The notes under the pieces: model-generated
What the model was told of the DNA's origin: nothing
What the model saw: the letters and a program-made list of their open reading frames with translations, nothing else
Database searches by the model: none
From: Oleiharenicola sp.
GTDB lineage: Bacteria > Verrucomicrobiota > Verrucomicrobiia > Opitutales > Opitutaceae
Assembly: GCA_025363455.1 (NCBI GenBank)
Contig: JANYDW010000046.1
Span: 1-56,623 of the forward strand
Length of the DNA stretch: 56,623 bases
Direction of reading: 5' to 3'
Shown: positions 8,202 through 19,496 of the stretch, piece by piece
How positions within the stretch are numbered: the first letter of the stretch is position 1
How the letters are laid out: the number at the start of each line of letters is the position of its first letter
Program-made: the position numbers and the translations under genes

Positions 8202-10349
8202 TCAATAGCCCAGCGCGCGGCCGGTTTGGTAGAAGACGAAGCACACGAGCCACGCCGTGCCGGTCATGTAGGCGATCTGGAACAGCGGCCAGCGCCACGA
8301 GTTGGTCTCGCGCTTCACCACGGCGACGGTGCTCATGCATTGCATGGCGAAAACATAGTACACCATCAGCACGAAGCAAACGAGGGGGGTGAAAAGCACC
8401 TTCCCATCGGGCCAGCGGGCCGCGCGCAGGGCCTCGCGGACCGGCGTGACATCGGCGCGCTTGCCACCCGCGAAATTCTGCACGCTGAAGACCACGGCGG
8501 TGGAGCTGACAAAAACTTCGCGGGCGGCGAAGGAGGTGATGAGACCGATGCCGATGCGCCAGTCAAAGCCCAGCGGCTTGATCGCGGGCTCAAGCAGGAG
8601 CCCGGCCCGGCCGGCGAAGCTATGCTCGATTTGCTGCGTGGCAGTGGTGTGGGCGGCGGGGGGCTTCGGGTAGGTGGTGAGGAACCAAAGCACGATCGAG
8701 ATCGCGAGGATGATGGTGCCGGCGTTCTTGAGGAACAGCCACGCCCGCTCGAGCATGTGGCGCAGGATTTCCTTAAAGCGCGGCGGCTGGTAGGGCGGCA
8801 GCTCCATGATCATGTGCTCCGGCGCGCTCTTGAACAGCGTGCGCTTGAACAGCCAAGCGAAGAAGAAGACGCCCGTGGTCCCGAGCGCATACATGAGGAG
8901 CATAATGCCGGCCTTTTTGGCCGCCGGTACGGTGTCGCCCGGCAGCAGCGTGGCGATCATGAGCAGATACACCGGCAGACGGGCCGAGCAGCTCATAAGC
9001 GGGGCGACGAGGATGGTCACCAGCCGGTCGCGGGCATTTTCGATGGTGCGGGTGGCCATGATGCCGGGGATGGCGCAAGCATAGGAACCGAGCAGCGGGA
9101 TGAACGAGCGGCCGTTGAGGCCGACCCGGCTCATCGGTCGGTCCATGATGAACGCGGCCCGCGCCATGTAGCCGGTGCTCTCCAGCAGACCGACGAAGAA
9201 GAATAAAATCAGGATCTGGGGCAGGAAGACGATAATGCCCCCCACCCCGCTGATAATGCCGTCGGTCAGTAGATCGCGGAGATCGCCCGGGGCCATAGCG
9301 CCCTTGACCCAGCCGCCGAGCGCGGCGACCCGACCGTCAATGAAGTCCATCGGGGCCTCGGCCAGCGAAAAAATCGCGTAGAACAACGCGGCCATAATGA
9401 CGGCGAAAACGACCCAGCCCCACACGGAGTGGCAGAGCACGGCGTCGATCCGGTCGGAAAGCGACGGGCCCTGTGCCCGCGTGCGCACGACGACGTCGCG
9501 GCAAAGCACACCGATGCTGTCGTAGCGGCTGCGGATGAGGGCGGCGGACCAGTCGGTGCCTTCGGCGGTCCAGCGCCGACGCCACTGGGCGAGGATATCA
9601 TGGGTCCGGTCGCTGAGCGGCCTCGAGCCGGCAACGCGTACGGCATCGAAATCGGTCAGCAGCAGGAGTGCCTCGGCGCGGGCGACCAGCGGCGGGCGGG
9701 CGTCGCTGTCAGTCAGCGCGGCCTGCAATTCCGCGACGGCCGGGGCGATCGGTGCCGGCACATCCCAGCGATGCTTGGCCAATGGCAGCTCGACGCGACT
9801 CATGGCGAGCCGCAGCTCGACCAGCCCGCGGCCGCGGACCGCCTCGCAGGGGATGACCGGGACGCCGAGCGTGCGCTCAAGGGCGGCAGGATCGAGCTTC
9901 AGGCCGGCGCTGGCGGCCATGTCCATCATGTTGAGCGCAATGATGACCGGCCGGCCGAGATCAAGGATCTGGTGGACGAGGTAGAGGTTGCGCTCGAGGT
10001 TGGCCGCGTCGACGACGCAGATGATGCGGTCAGGTTGCGGGGTGTCCTCACGCCGGCCGAGGAGCACATCGCGCAGGACGGCCTCGTCGGGCGAGCGCGC
10101 CGCGAGCGAATAGGCGCCGGGGAGATCGATAACCTGGATGGGCCGGCCGTGTTGCGACCAGGTCGTGCCGATCTTTTTCTCCACGGTGACACCGGGATAG
10201 TTGCCAACTTTCTGGCGGAGGCCGGTGAGGGCGTTGAACAGGGTGGTCTTGCCGCAGTTCGGGTTGCCCACCATGGCGTAGACGGGGGTTCGGTCGCTGG
10301 CTCCGGGCCGCCGCCGGGGTGGTGGGGTTATGTGGGACGGGAGCTTCAA
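8202..10349 (-). CDS. feoB: Ferrous iron transporter FeoB
   Basis: This 715-residue inner-membrane protein imports Fe(II). The N-terminal G-domain has G1 GNPNCGKT (28-35), switch II DLPG (75-78) and G4 NMMD (140-143). A helical domain follows, then about ten membrane segments with the Gate motifs (SYACAIPGIMATRTI, and LMSCSARLPVYLL). The start is TTG at 10349, as no ATG precedes the G1 motif closely enough. The upstream DNA is a GCTGAA repeat element that separates it from feoA. The order feoA, feoB, Cys-rich peptide on one strand indicates one iron-uptake operon, probably under Fur control, although no Fur box is evident. Confidence 0.93.
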   Translation of the reverse strand: MKLPSHITPPPRRRPGASDRTPVYAMVGNPNCGKTTLFNALTGLRQKVGNYPGVTVEKKIGTTWSQHGRPIQVIDLPGAYSLAARSPDEAVLRDVLLGRREDTPQPDRIICVVDAANLERNLYLVHQILDLGRPVIIALNMMDMAASAGLKLDPAALERTLGVPVIPCEAVRGRGLVELRLAMSRVELPLAKHRWDVPAPIAPAVAELQAALTDSDARPPLVARAEALLLLTDFDAVRVAGSRPLSDRTHDILAQWRRRWTAEGTDWSAALIRSRYDSIGVLCRDVVVRTRAQGPSLSDRIDAVLCHSVWGWVVFAVIMAALFYAIFSLAEAPMDFIDGRVAALGGWVKGAMAPGDLRDLLTDGIISGVGGIIVFLPQILILFFFVGLLESTGYMARAAFIMDRPMSRVGLNGRSFIPLLGSYACAIPGIMATRTIENARDRLVTILVAPLMSCSARLPVYLLMIATLLPGDTVPAAKKAGIMLLMYALGTTGVFFFAWLFKRTLFKSAPEHMIMELPPYQPPRFKEILRHMLERAWLFLKNAGTIILAISIVLWFLTTYPKPPAAHTTATQQIEHSFAGRAGLLLEPAIKPLGFDWRIGIGLITSFAAREVFVSSTAVVFSVQNFAGGKRADVTPVREALRAARWPDGKVLFTPLVCFVLMVYYVFAMQCMSTVAVVKRETNSWRWPLFQIAYMTGTAWLVCFVFYQTGRALGY

Positions 10350-10370
10350 AGGAAGGACGGGGCCCCGTGA

Positions 10371-10506
10371 AGGCTGAAGAGCTGAAAAGCTGAAGGGCTG
10401 AAGGGCTGAACCATACCGCCCGAGCGGATTCTTCGCTGCGTTCAGTCCGACGGAAAGGTGGCGTCGATTTCAGCTCTTCAGCCATTCAGTCCTTCAGCCA
10501 TTCGCC
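10371..10506. repeat. GCTGAARR inverted-arm element 1 (feoA-feoB gap)
   Basis: The left arm (10373-10410) is five tandem octamers of the form GCTGAARR. The right arm (about 10469-10506) is the reverse-complement word YTTCAGCY repeated four times, less exact at its end. The loop is about 58 bp and includes a fragment resembling the separate CATTCTGAG repeat family. On the minus strand the element begins 3 bp after the feoA stop codon. The arms can fold back as RNA or cruciform DNA. Six other copies lie in the window. Confidence 0.8.
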
Positions 10507-10509
10507 TGT

Positions 10510-10875
10510 CTAGCGGGCATTGTCGGGCCCTTCGACGGTACTCAGGGCAGGCAGGCGCTCGACAAGAATGCTCATGGCGGCGCGGTGGTTGAGGGCGATG
10601 CGGGTGCCGTTGACGAGACACAGACTGGTTGAAGAACCAGAAATCTTAGTCACCAAGGCAGCCTCGCCGAAGCCCATTTCCCGCACCCGTTGGCAAAAAC
10701 TCTCATCGCCTGTCAGTTCACAGACGCGCCCAGTCGTGCCAGCGGCAAGCTGACAGACCGGAAGACGGGCATTGAAGGCGGGGCTGGACACGGGAAACAC
10801 CAGTTGAACTAGTTGAGACTGGGTTTCAAGCCAAGAACAGAGCCAGCGGCGAATTGGAAGCAAGCGATTGGGCAT
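10510..10875 (-). CDS. feoA: FeoA-domain protein
   Basis: The protein is 121 residues from ATG 10875. An in-frame TTG 12 codons upstream is an alternative start. Residues about 40-110 match the FeoA SH3-like domain: LAAGTTGRV, then VREMGFGE and a hydrophobic strand VNGTRIALNHRAAMSILV. FeoA partners FeoB in ferrous iron uptake, probably at the cytoplasmic face. It precedes feoB on the same strand but is separated from it by a 160-bp gap filled by a repeat element. The last residues (LSTVEGPDNAR) are encoded by a dispersed repeat, so the C-terminus may be a recent change. Confidence 0.8.
   Translation of the reverse strand: MPNRLLPIRRWLCSWLETQSQLVQLVFPVSSPAFNARLPVCQLAAGTTGRVCELTGDESFCQRVREMGFGEAALVTKISGSSTSLCLVNGTRIALNHRAAMSILVERLPALSTVEGPDNAR
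10528..10552. repeat. Dispersed repeat fragment inside the 3' end of feoA
   Basis: The segment reads CCCTTCGACGGTACTCAGGG and then a few more bases. It has the CCTTCGAC...CTCAGGGCAGG form that I recall as a common intergenic repeat in many bacteria. Here it encodes part of the FeoA C-terminus (LPALSTVEG). Only one copy is visible in this window, so the family assignment rests on memory. Confidence 0.4.
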
Positions 10876-10923
10876 CAGATTATTAAGAATTCGGCAACGG
10901 CCAGAATCCAAGGCAAAGGCTGC

Positions 10924-11736
10924 CTAGTGCGTCGCGCCTTCCCAGCCGTCTCCACAGGGTCCACCGCCGGTCGGGGCGAGTATCCGCGGCACCGTTTCAC
11001 CCTTCATGTTGAGGACGGGATGGTAGAATTTAGCGACCTTCTCGGAAGCCTCATTGATGTAGTGCCCGACAAAGGTGCGGCGGAAGCGATCCATGGTGCG
11101 GTTCGGTCCGGAGCCATGGATCAGGTTGCCGTCAAAAAACATGGTCGCACCCTTGGGCACTTCGACCGGGATCGGTTTCACGTCCCGGGGAAACGGCTTG
11201 ATGTGCGAATCACCATAGCCGAGCCACGCCTCACTGCCGTCGGCCGGGCAATAGATGGACTTGTGATTCGATTGCGGCACGACGTAGAGACAGCCGTTGT
11301 CGAGGTCGGCCCCGTCGATCGACGTCCATGCGGCGATGCACGTGGCGGGCGCCGCCAGCAGGTAGAAATTGTCCTGGTGCATTCCCTGCCCCTTTCCGCC
11401 GGGCGGTTTGAAATAGTACATCGTCTGCGCGAGCAGCGGCGCGTGGCCGAGCAAAGTCGTCAGCACTGAGGCGACATGCGAGTTTAGCGCCCAGGCCTTT
11501 ACCTGCTCGCTGTAGCGATGGGGATGCATCGCGCGAAGCTGGCGCTGCTTCGGGTCGACGTCCTCATAACGCAGGCCATCGTCATAGATCGCGTCGCCTT
11601 GCGATTTGAATTCCTCGAAGAAGGCCAGGATTTCCGTGATCTCGGCGGAGCTGAAGAGTCCGCTGACCACGCAGTAGCCGTCGCGGCGGAACTGGGTCAC
11701 GAGAGTGTCGGAGATGAGAGGAGATGAGGTAGGCAT
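10924..11736 (-). CDS. Phytanoyl-CoA dioxygenase (PhyH) family protein
   Basis: This protein of about 270 residues belongs to the Fe(II)/2-oxoglutarate oxygenases. The metal facial triad is visible as HQD in GMHQDNFYLL and a distal His in NLIHGSGPNRT. An Arg shortly after (RTMDRFRRTFVGHYI) is suited to bind 2-oxoglutarate. I use ATG 11736. An earlier in-frame ATG at 11769 begins inside a dispersed repeat (the CATTCTGAG family), which would add an implausible N-terminus. The substrate is unknown. The gene stands alone between feoA and the ATP synthase operon on the same strand. Confidence 0.82.
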   Translation of the reverse strand: MPTSSPLISDTLVTQFRRDGYCVVSGLFSSAEITEILAFFEEFKSQGDAIYDDGLRYEDVDPKQRQLRAMHPHRYSEQVKAWALNSHVASVLTTLLGHAPLLAQTMYYFKPPGGKGQGMHQDNFYLLAAPATCIAAWTSIDGADLDNGCLYVVPQSNHKSIYCPADGSEAWLGYGDSHIKPFPRDVKPIPVEVPKGATMFFDGNLIHGSGPNRTMDRFRRTFVGHYINEASEKVAKFYHPVLNMKGETVPRILAPTGGGPCGDGWEGATH

Positions 11737-11765
11737 ATTAAAACAGAGGCTACTTCCATTTTCCG

Positions 11766-11806
11766 TCATTCTGAGCGCAGCGAAGAATCCAAGAAAGGCC
11801 GGGGGA
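11766..11806. repeat. CATTCTGAG-family repeat, partial copy
   Basis: The segment CGTCATTCTGAGCGCAGCGA and the bases after it match one end of the repeats at 24132-24210 and 47961-48063. Only one arm is present. It overlaps the extended N-terminus of the PhyH reading frame. Confidence 0.55.
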
Positions 11807-11840
11807 AGCAGCGCTGTTGTGGGAAAGAAAGCACACCCAA

Positions 11841-11866
11841 TAAAAAAGCGCGACCGGAGTCGCGCT
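11841..11866 (-). terminator. Rho-independent terminator of the ATP synthase operon
   Basis: AGCGCGAC (11847-11854) and GTCGCGCT (11859-11866) form a perfect 8-bp stem with a CGGA loop. Read on the minus strand it is followed by a T-run (11841-11846). It lies 25 bp after the atpC stop and marks the end of the operon. Confidence 0.85.
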
Positions 11867-11890
11867 CGGACAGAACGAAGAACAGCCGGG

Positions 11891-12298
11891 TTATCGCTTG
11901 CGGCGTTTGACGGCGAGCTGGACGCCGGAGTAACGGACGAGGCTTTGCAGGTGCTCGTATTGCTGCGGATCCATGTCCTTGGCTTCGCGGAGCTGTTCCT
12001 CGGCGCGTTTCAACGCAGTCTCGACGGCATTTTCGTCTATCTTCTCCTCATTGATGGCGTTCTCGGCAAGGACGCGGACGCGGTCGCCGTCGATCTGGGC
12101 GAAACCACCGCTGACGACGAGGAGCTGCGTGATCGCGCCCTTGGTGACGCGCAGCTCGCCGTGCTCGATCTGCGTGAGCAGCGGGATGTGGCCGGGGAGG
12201 ACGCCGATCTCGCCCTCGACCGTGGGGATGACGACGCTGTCGATCGTATCCAAGTATACTTTCGCTTCGGGGGTTACGATTTCGAGTGTAAGTGGCAT
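11891..12298 (-). CDS. atpC: ATP synthase F1 epsilon subunit
   Basis: This 135-residue protein is the epsilon subunit, which joins gamma to the c-ring in the rotor and can inhibit ATP hydrolysis. The N-terminal beta-sandwich is clear (LTLEIVTPEAKVYLDTIDSV, GEIGVLPGHIPLLTQIEHGE). The C-terminal two-helix part follows (ETALKRAEEQLREAKD). It is the last gene of the operon, separated from atpD by a GCTGAA element, with a terminator after it. No Shine-Dalgarno site is present: the leader next to the ATG is the pyrimidine-rich end of the repeat arm. Confidence 0.95.
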   Translation of the reverse strand: MPLTLEIVTPEAKVYLDTIDSVVIPTVEGEIGVLPGHIPLLTQIEHGELRVTKGAITQLLVVSGGFAQIDGDRVRVLAENAINEEKIDENAVETALKRAEEQLREAKDMDPQQYEHLQSLVRYSGVQLAVKRRKR

Positions 12299-12307
12299 CG
12301 GTGGGAA

Positions 12308-12396
12308 AGGGCTGAAGGACTGAAGAGCTGAAGTGGCTGTTTGCGGATTGGAGGCCGGAGGACTTTCGGCAGTTCAGCCTTTCAGTTTTTCAGCCA
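12308..12396. repeat. GCTGAARR inverted-arm element 2 (atpD-atpC gap)
   Basis: The left arm (12308-12336) has three GCTGAA/ACTGAA octamers. The right arm (12371-12396) carries TTCAGCCT TTCAGTTT TTCAGCC. The loop is about 34 bp. On the minus strand the element begins directly after the atpD stop codon (12397-12399) and ends about 10 bp before the atpC start, so it fills the gap. Confidence 0.8.
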
Positions 12397-14273
<1,877 letters not shown>

Positions 14274-14275
<2 letters not shown>

Positions 14276-15146
14276 AGTTCGACGAGAACGAGGCGGCGGC
14301 GATCTCGAGGATTTCCTGCGTGATGCCGGCCTGGCGGGCCTTGTTGTATTCGAGGGTGAGGTCGCCGACCAGCTTGGTGGCGTTGTCCTTCGCGGTCTTC
14401 ATCGCGACCATGCGCGAGCTGTGCTCGGAAGCCTTGGCGTCCAGCACATGCTGGTAGACCTCGCGGTTGACGTAGAGCGGGAGCAGCGACTCGAGGACGG
14501 TCTGCGCGTCGGGCTCGAAGAGTATCTCGCGGTCGTCGGCCTTGGCAGTCTGCCCGGAATCCTTGTGCAGATCGGCGATCACGGCGGCCAGGCTCTGCAG
14601 CGGGAGCAGCGGCAGGTTGGTCGGGGTCTGGACGAGCGTGTTGCGGAAATGCGGGTAGATCAGCTCGACCGTGTCCACCACCCCGTCGAGAAACTGCTTC
14701 GCCATGAACTCGGTGACAATTTTCACTTCGGCGAAGGGGACACGGTCGCTGACGGTGAAGTCGGCGAGCAGGTCGCGCTTGGTGCGGGCGATGAACTGCG
14801 AGCCCTTGCGGCCGATGACGGCGTACTTCGCCGGGCCTTTGATTTCGGTGACCAGCTTGAAGAGGTTGGCGTTGAGCGGACCGCAGAGGCCCTTGTCGGA
14901 CGTGACGAGGATGATGCCGCGCACCTTCACCTCGCGGCGGGAGAGGAAGGGATGCTGGCTTTCCTCGACCCGGCCGGCGACGGCGGCGAGCATCTCGGCC
15001 ATGAGGCCGGCATAGGCGCGGCCCGCGAGGGCGGCTTGCTGCGCCTTCTTCATCTTGGACGCAGCCACCAACTCCATCGCCTTGGTTATCTGGCGGGTGT
15101 TCTTGACCGACTTGATGCGCCGGCGGATGTCGCGGGTGGAGGGCAT
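14274..15146 (-). CDS. atpG: ATP synthase F1 gamma subunit
   Basis: This 290-residue central shaft subunit has the conserved N-terminal helix (DIRRRIKSVKNTRQITKAME), the mid-domain strand (SDKGLCGPLNANLFK), and the C-terminal helix (ASEHSSRMVAMKTAKDNA) that rotates inside the alpha/beta ring. The length is normal. The stop codon TAA is overlapped by the arm of repeat element 3. The leader before its ATG is pyrimidine-rich with no Shine-Dalgarno site. Confidence 0.97.
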
Positions 15147-15153
15147 CGATTAA

Positions 15154-15186
15154 AGGAAGAAGGTAAAAGTAAGAATGAAGAAGCAG
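15154..15186. repeat. Purine-word half arm in the atpA-atpG gap
   Basis: On the plus strand the gap reads GGAAGAAGGTAAAAGTAAGA and then ATGAAGAAG, a run of similar 7-8 base purine words. On the transcript it is the pyrimidine-rich arm just before the atpG start. No matching second arm is present. It resembles one arm of the elements in the neighbouring gaps but with another word. Confidence 0.35.
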
Positions 15187-15192
15187 GGCGGA

Positions 15193-16722
<1,530 letters not shown>

Positions 16723-16729
16723 GGGGAGG

Positions 16730-16849
16730 AAGGGCTGAAGGACTGAAAAGCTGAAGGGCTGAAAATTTGGAGAGTTAGATGCTGGTGGTCGTGGGGCGAT
16801 TGAGTGGTGCGGTATTCAGTCTTTCAGCTTTCAGTTCTTCAGCCTTTTA
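16730..16849. repeat. GCTGAARR inverted-arm element 4 (atpH-atpA gap)
   Basis: The left arm (16730-16765) has GCTGAAGG ACTGAAAA GCTGAAGG GCTGAAAA. The right arm (16813-16849) has TTCAGTCT TTCAGCT TTCAGTTC TTCAGCC and overlaps the atpH stop codon. The loop is about 47 bp. The element ends 8 bp before the atpA start. Confidence 0.82.
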
Positions 16850-17233
16850 GACGGAAAGGGTGGCGAGCTGGCCGGCGACGGAGGACTCGTAGATGTCGGA
16901 GCCGACGCGGACGCGAAGGCCGGCGAGCAGCTTCGGATTGGCTTTGGCCGTGGCGGTGACGGGGCGCGCGTAGCGCTTCGTCATGGCGGCCTCGATCTGC
17001 TTTAATGTGGCATCGCCGACCGGGCCGGCATGCTCGACCTCGGCGCGCGACTTCGCGAGCTCGAGGGCGATGCGGTGCTGATAGGCCTTCAGGAGGGCAA
17101 CCGGACGGTGGGGCGAGGTTTTTTCAACCCAGCCAAGCACGCCGGCGACCTGCTCGGGCGACACGACGCCGTTGACGACGCTCAGCTTGAAGAGCTGTTT
17201 CGCGAGGAGTTTGGTCTGTTTGTCGGCGGCCAT
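16847..17233 (-). CDS. atpH: ATP synthase F1 delta subunit, short form
   Basis: At 128 residues this is well below the usual 170-180 for the delta/OSCP subunit, which ties the F1 head to the peripheral stalk. The N-terminal helices (LLAKQLFKLSVVNGVVSPEQ) and the C-terminal part (LLAGLRVRVGSDIYESSVAGQL) are both recognisable, so the middle appears shortened rather than the end lost. Position between atpF and atpA supports the call. I see no frameshift. Whether a short delta is normal for this lineage can only be settled by comparison. Confidence 0.85.
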   Translation of the reverse strand: MAADKQTKLLAKQLFKLSVVNGVVSPEQVAGVLGWVEKTSPHRPVALLKAYQHRIALELAKSRAEVEHAGPVGDATLKQIEAAMTKRYARPVTATAKANPKLLAGLRVRVGSDIYESSVAGQLATLSV

Positions 17234-17240
17234 GGGGGAG

Positions 17241-17348
17241 AAAAGGCTGAAGGAAACGAAGGGCTGAAAGGCTGAAATCGGAAAGTTCGGAGGGGCGAGG
17301 TGTGGGTTGGCTCGGGATGTTTCAGCTCTTCAGGCTTTCAAATTTTCA
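17241..17348. repeat. GCTGAARR inverted-arm element 5 (atpF-atpH gap)
   Basis: The left arm (17241-17277) holds GCTGAAGG, an imperfect unit, GCTGAAAG and GCTGAAAT. The right arm (17319-17348) has TTTCAGCT CTTCAGGC TTTCAAAT TTTCA, ending within the atpF stop codon. The loop is about 41 bp. It is the most decayed of the ATP-operon copies. Confidence 0.75.
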
Positions 17349-17888
17349 AAGAGCTGAAAGCTCTTTGGTCGCCGCCTCGTTGTAGGCGGCGCGGTCACCG
17401 TCGGAGAGTTTCTTGGCGAGGACCTGCTCGGTGGTCTTGACGACGAGGCGGGCGATTTCGCTGCGGGCCTCGTTGAGCATTTTCTTGTGCTCGAGTTCGA
17501 TGGACTGCTGGGCCTTGACGAGAAGGTCGGCGGCGCGGGCAATGGCCTCGGCCTGCTGCTTGTCGCCAAATTCCTTGGCGGCCTTGCGAGCTTCGTCGAT
17601 GGCCTTCTGGGCGTCGAGCTGGGCGGCCTTGATGATGGCGGCGCTCTCGGCCTGGGCGGCCGCGAGGCGGGCCTGGGTCTCCTCGGCGTGCTTCAGTCCG
17701 GCGGCGATCTTCGCGTTGCGCTCATCCATCGTCGCGATGGTGGGCTTGATGCCGAACTTGTAGAGGACGCCGAAGAGGATGAGGAAGCTGATCAGCTGGA
17801 AAAGGATCAGCTTCGGCTCCACGCCGAAATGCTCAAAGGTCTGCTGAAGGCCATCCAGAGGACTGGCGGCGAGGAGGAGTGGCAACAT
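17346..17888 (-). CDS. atpF: ATP synthase Fo b subunit
   Basis: This 180-residue peripheral stalk subunit has one N-terminal membrane helix ([20 protein letters not shown]) and a long charged coiled coil rich in Ala, Lys and Glu ([18 protein letters not shown]). It dimerises and links subunit a to delta. The length is typical. The last codons and stop overlap the repeat arm of element 5, which may have reshaped the C-terminus ([11 protein letters not shown]). Confidence 0.95.
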   Translation of the reverse strand: MLPLLLAASPLDGLQQTFEHFGVEPKLILFQLISFLILFGVLYKFGIKPTIATMDERNAKIAAGLKHAEETQARLAAAQAESAAIIKAAQLDAQKAIDEARKAAKEFGDKQQAEAIARAADLLVKAQQSIELEHKKMLNEARSEIARLVVKTTEQVLAKKLSDGDRAAYNEAATKELSAL

Positions 17889-17903
17889 GGCGGAAAGGGG
17901 AAG

Positions 17904-17934
17904 GGCGACGCGAGGCTGTGGGCTTCGCGTCGCC
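17904..17934 (-). promoter_or_regulatory. Hairpin between atpE and atpF
   Basis: GGCGACGCGA (17904-17913) and TCGCGTCGCC (17925-17934) form a perfect 10-bp stem with an 11-base loop. There is no T-run, so it is not a plain terminator. It lies right after atpE, whose product is needed in many copies per complex. It may stabilise the atpE 3' end or lower downstream expression. The structure is seen and the role is inferred. Confidence 0.55.
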
Positions 17935-17950
17935 GGTTAGCAGGAGTTTC

Positions 17951-18250
<300 letters not shown>

Positions 18251-19138
18251 TCAATGGTGCGCCTCGGCGGCGTGGCCCCCCGCGTGATCGTGGGCGTGAT
18301 CATCGCCATGGTTGCAGAGAAGGCCGATATAAACCGAGGTCAGGAGCGTGAAGACGAGGGCCTGGATCAGGCCGACGAGCAGCTCCATGAAATAGAACAC
18401 AAAGAAGAAACCGGTGCCATGGAGGAGATTTTCTCCACCGAAAACGTTGCCGAAGAGCCGGACCGAAAGAGTAAAGGGGCGGATCGCGATGGAAAACACC
18501 TCGATCAGGCCGACGAAAAGGAAGACCAGGGAGAGGATCGGGTAGAGCCAGCCCGGGGTCTCGGACTTCTCGGCTTTGTTGCCGAAGAGATCCTTGATGA
18601 TCAGGGCGGGTCCAGCGTACTTGAGAACGATGATGGCCCAGCCGCCGAAGGAAATGAGCGCGAGGGCAATCGTGCCGTTAAAGTCGGAGTTGAACGGACG
18701 GACGAGCGGCTTGGTCAGATGGAAGTGTCCCTCGACATCGTGGCCCCAGCCCATCGTGCCTACGCCGGGCAGAAGACCCATCCAGTTATGCACTAGAATG
18801 AAAATAAAGAAAGTGACGAGCAGCGGGAAAGCGGCGGGGAAGGCTTTCTTGCCGATGATGGGTTCGAAGAGATCGCGCAAACCCTCGAGGACGGATTCAA
18901 AGACCGCTTGGCCCTTACCCGGCAGCACCGACGGCTTGCCGAGCACCACAAGGATCACGGCGATAATCAGGGCCGAGATGGCCCAGCCGGTGACCATGCT
19001 GCTGGTGATGAACCAGCCGTTGCCCAAGTCCATCAGTCGGGCTGCAGCGGGCGCGACCCCTTCACCTTCATTGGCATGAGCCATAGTCGCCAGACAAAGC
19101 GCGGAAATGGAGCCGAGAAATTTGTTGATGGACAGCAT
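18251..19138 (-). CDS. atpB: ATP synthase Fo a subunit
   Basis: The protein is 295 residues from ATG 19138. An in-frame TTG 11 codons upstream is less likely. It forms the proton half-channels next to the c-ring. The essential Arg is in FTLSVRLFGNVFGGE. Five or more membrane segments are evident. The N-terminus looks like a cleavable signal peptide (ISALCLATMAHA). The C-terminal tail is His-rich (HGDDHAHDHAGGHAAEAHH), which is unusual and could bind metal. It is the first gene of the operon, and no atpI or atpZ precedes it. Confidence 0.95.
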   Translation of the reverse strand: MLSINKFLGSISALCLATMAHANEGEGVAPAAARLMDLGNGWFITSSMVTGWAISALIIAVILVVLGKPSVLPGKGQAVFESVLEGLRDLFEPIIGKKAFPAAFPLLVTFFIFILVHNWMGLLPGVGTMGWGHDVEGHFHLTKPLVRPFNSDFNGTIALALISFGGWAIIVLKYAGPALIIKDLFGNKAEKSETPGWLYPILSLVFLFVGLIEVFSIAIRPFTLSVRLFGNVFGGENLLHGTGFFFVFYFMELLVGLIQALVFTLLTSVYIGLLCNHGDDHAHDHAGGHAAEAHH

Positions 19139-19172
19139 GATTGCGGCAGGAGGCCGGTCGGAAAGGGACAAT

Positions 19173-19202
19173 TAGGAAGGTTTTAGCCCGGCAATGCGTC
19201 AA
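19173..19202 (-). promoter_or_regulatory. Candidate promoter of the ATP synthase operon
   Basis: On the minus strand TTGACG (19197-19202) lies 18 bp before TTCCTA (19173-19178), about 35 bp upstream of the atpB start. The -35 is good and the -10 is poor, so this is only a candidate. Confidence 0.3.
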
Positions 19203-19328
19203 CCCCTGAAATCAGAAATTACGGGGCAAACCGGTTAATTAGCGATGACGGGAAACGCGCGGCGGCCTGCTTATGCTTGGACCGAAGCCGCGCTTGCCAG
19301 CCGGAGGCGATCCGGACAGTTGTAAAAC

Positions 19329-19496
19329 ATGGAGCAGTCAACCCCGGATCTTTTGCAGCGCACCAGCCAGCCTCGCTATCCCAACGGTGAGCGCAAACTG
19401 GCCCAGAATGTATTCATGCAGACGACGTGGAGTCTGTTGGCACTGACGGCACTCGGACAGCTGCTCCTGCTGGTCTGGCTGGACTTGATGTCCTGA
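19329..19496 (+). CDS. Small membrane protein, hypothetical
   Basis: This reading frame encodes 55 residues: a polar start (MEQSTPDLLQRTSQPRYPNG), then one clear membrane helix (LLALTALGQLLLLVWLDL). It is divergent from the ATP synthase operon and its last 83 bp overlap the 3' end of trmB on the other strand. The amino-acid pattern looks coded, but there is no known family and no ribosome site. Either this frame or the trmB tail could be spurious. Confidence 0.4.
   Translation: MEQSTPDLLQRTSQPRYPNGERKLAQNVFMQTTWSLLALTALGQLLLLVWLDLMS

Noticed and set aside
7893..9206. A 437-codon frame opposite feoB and its associated peptide
   Set aside because: It is His, Glu, Arg and Gly-rich with no recognisable domain. 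The sense strand encodes FeoB with its G-domain motifs.
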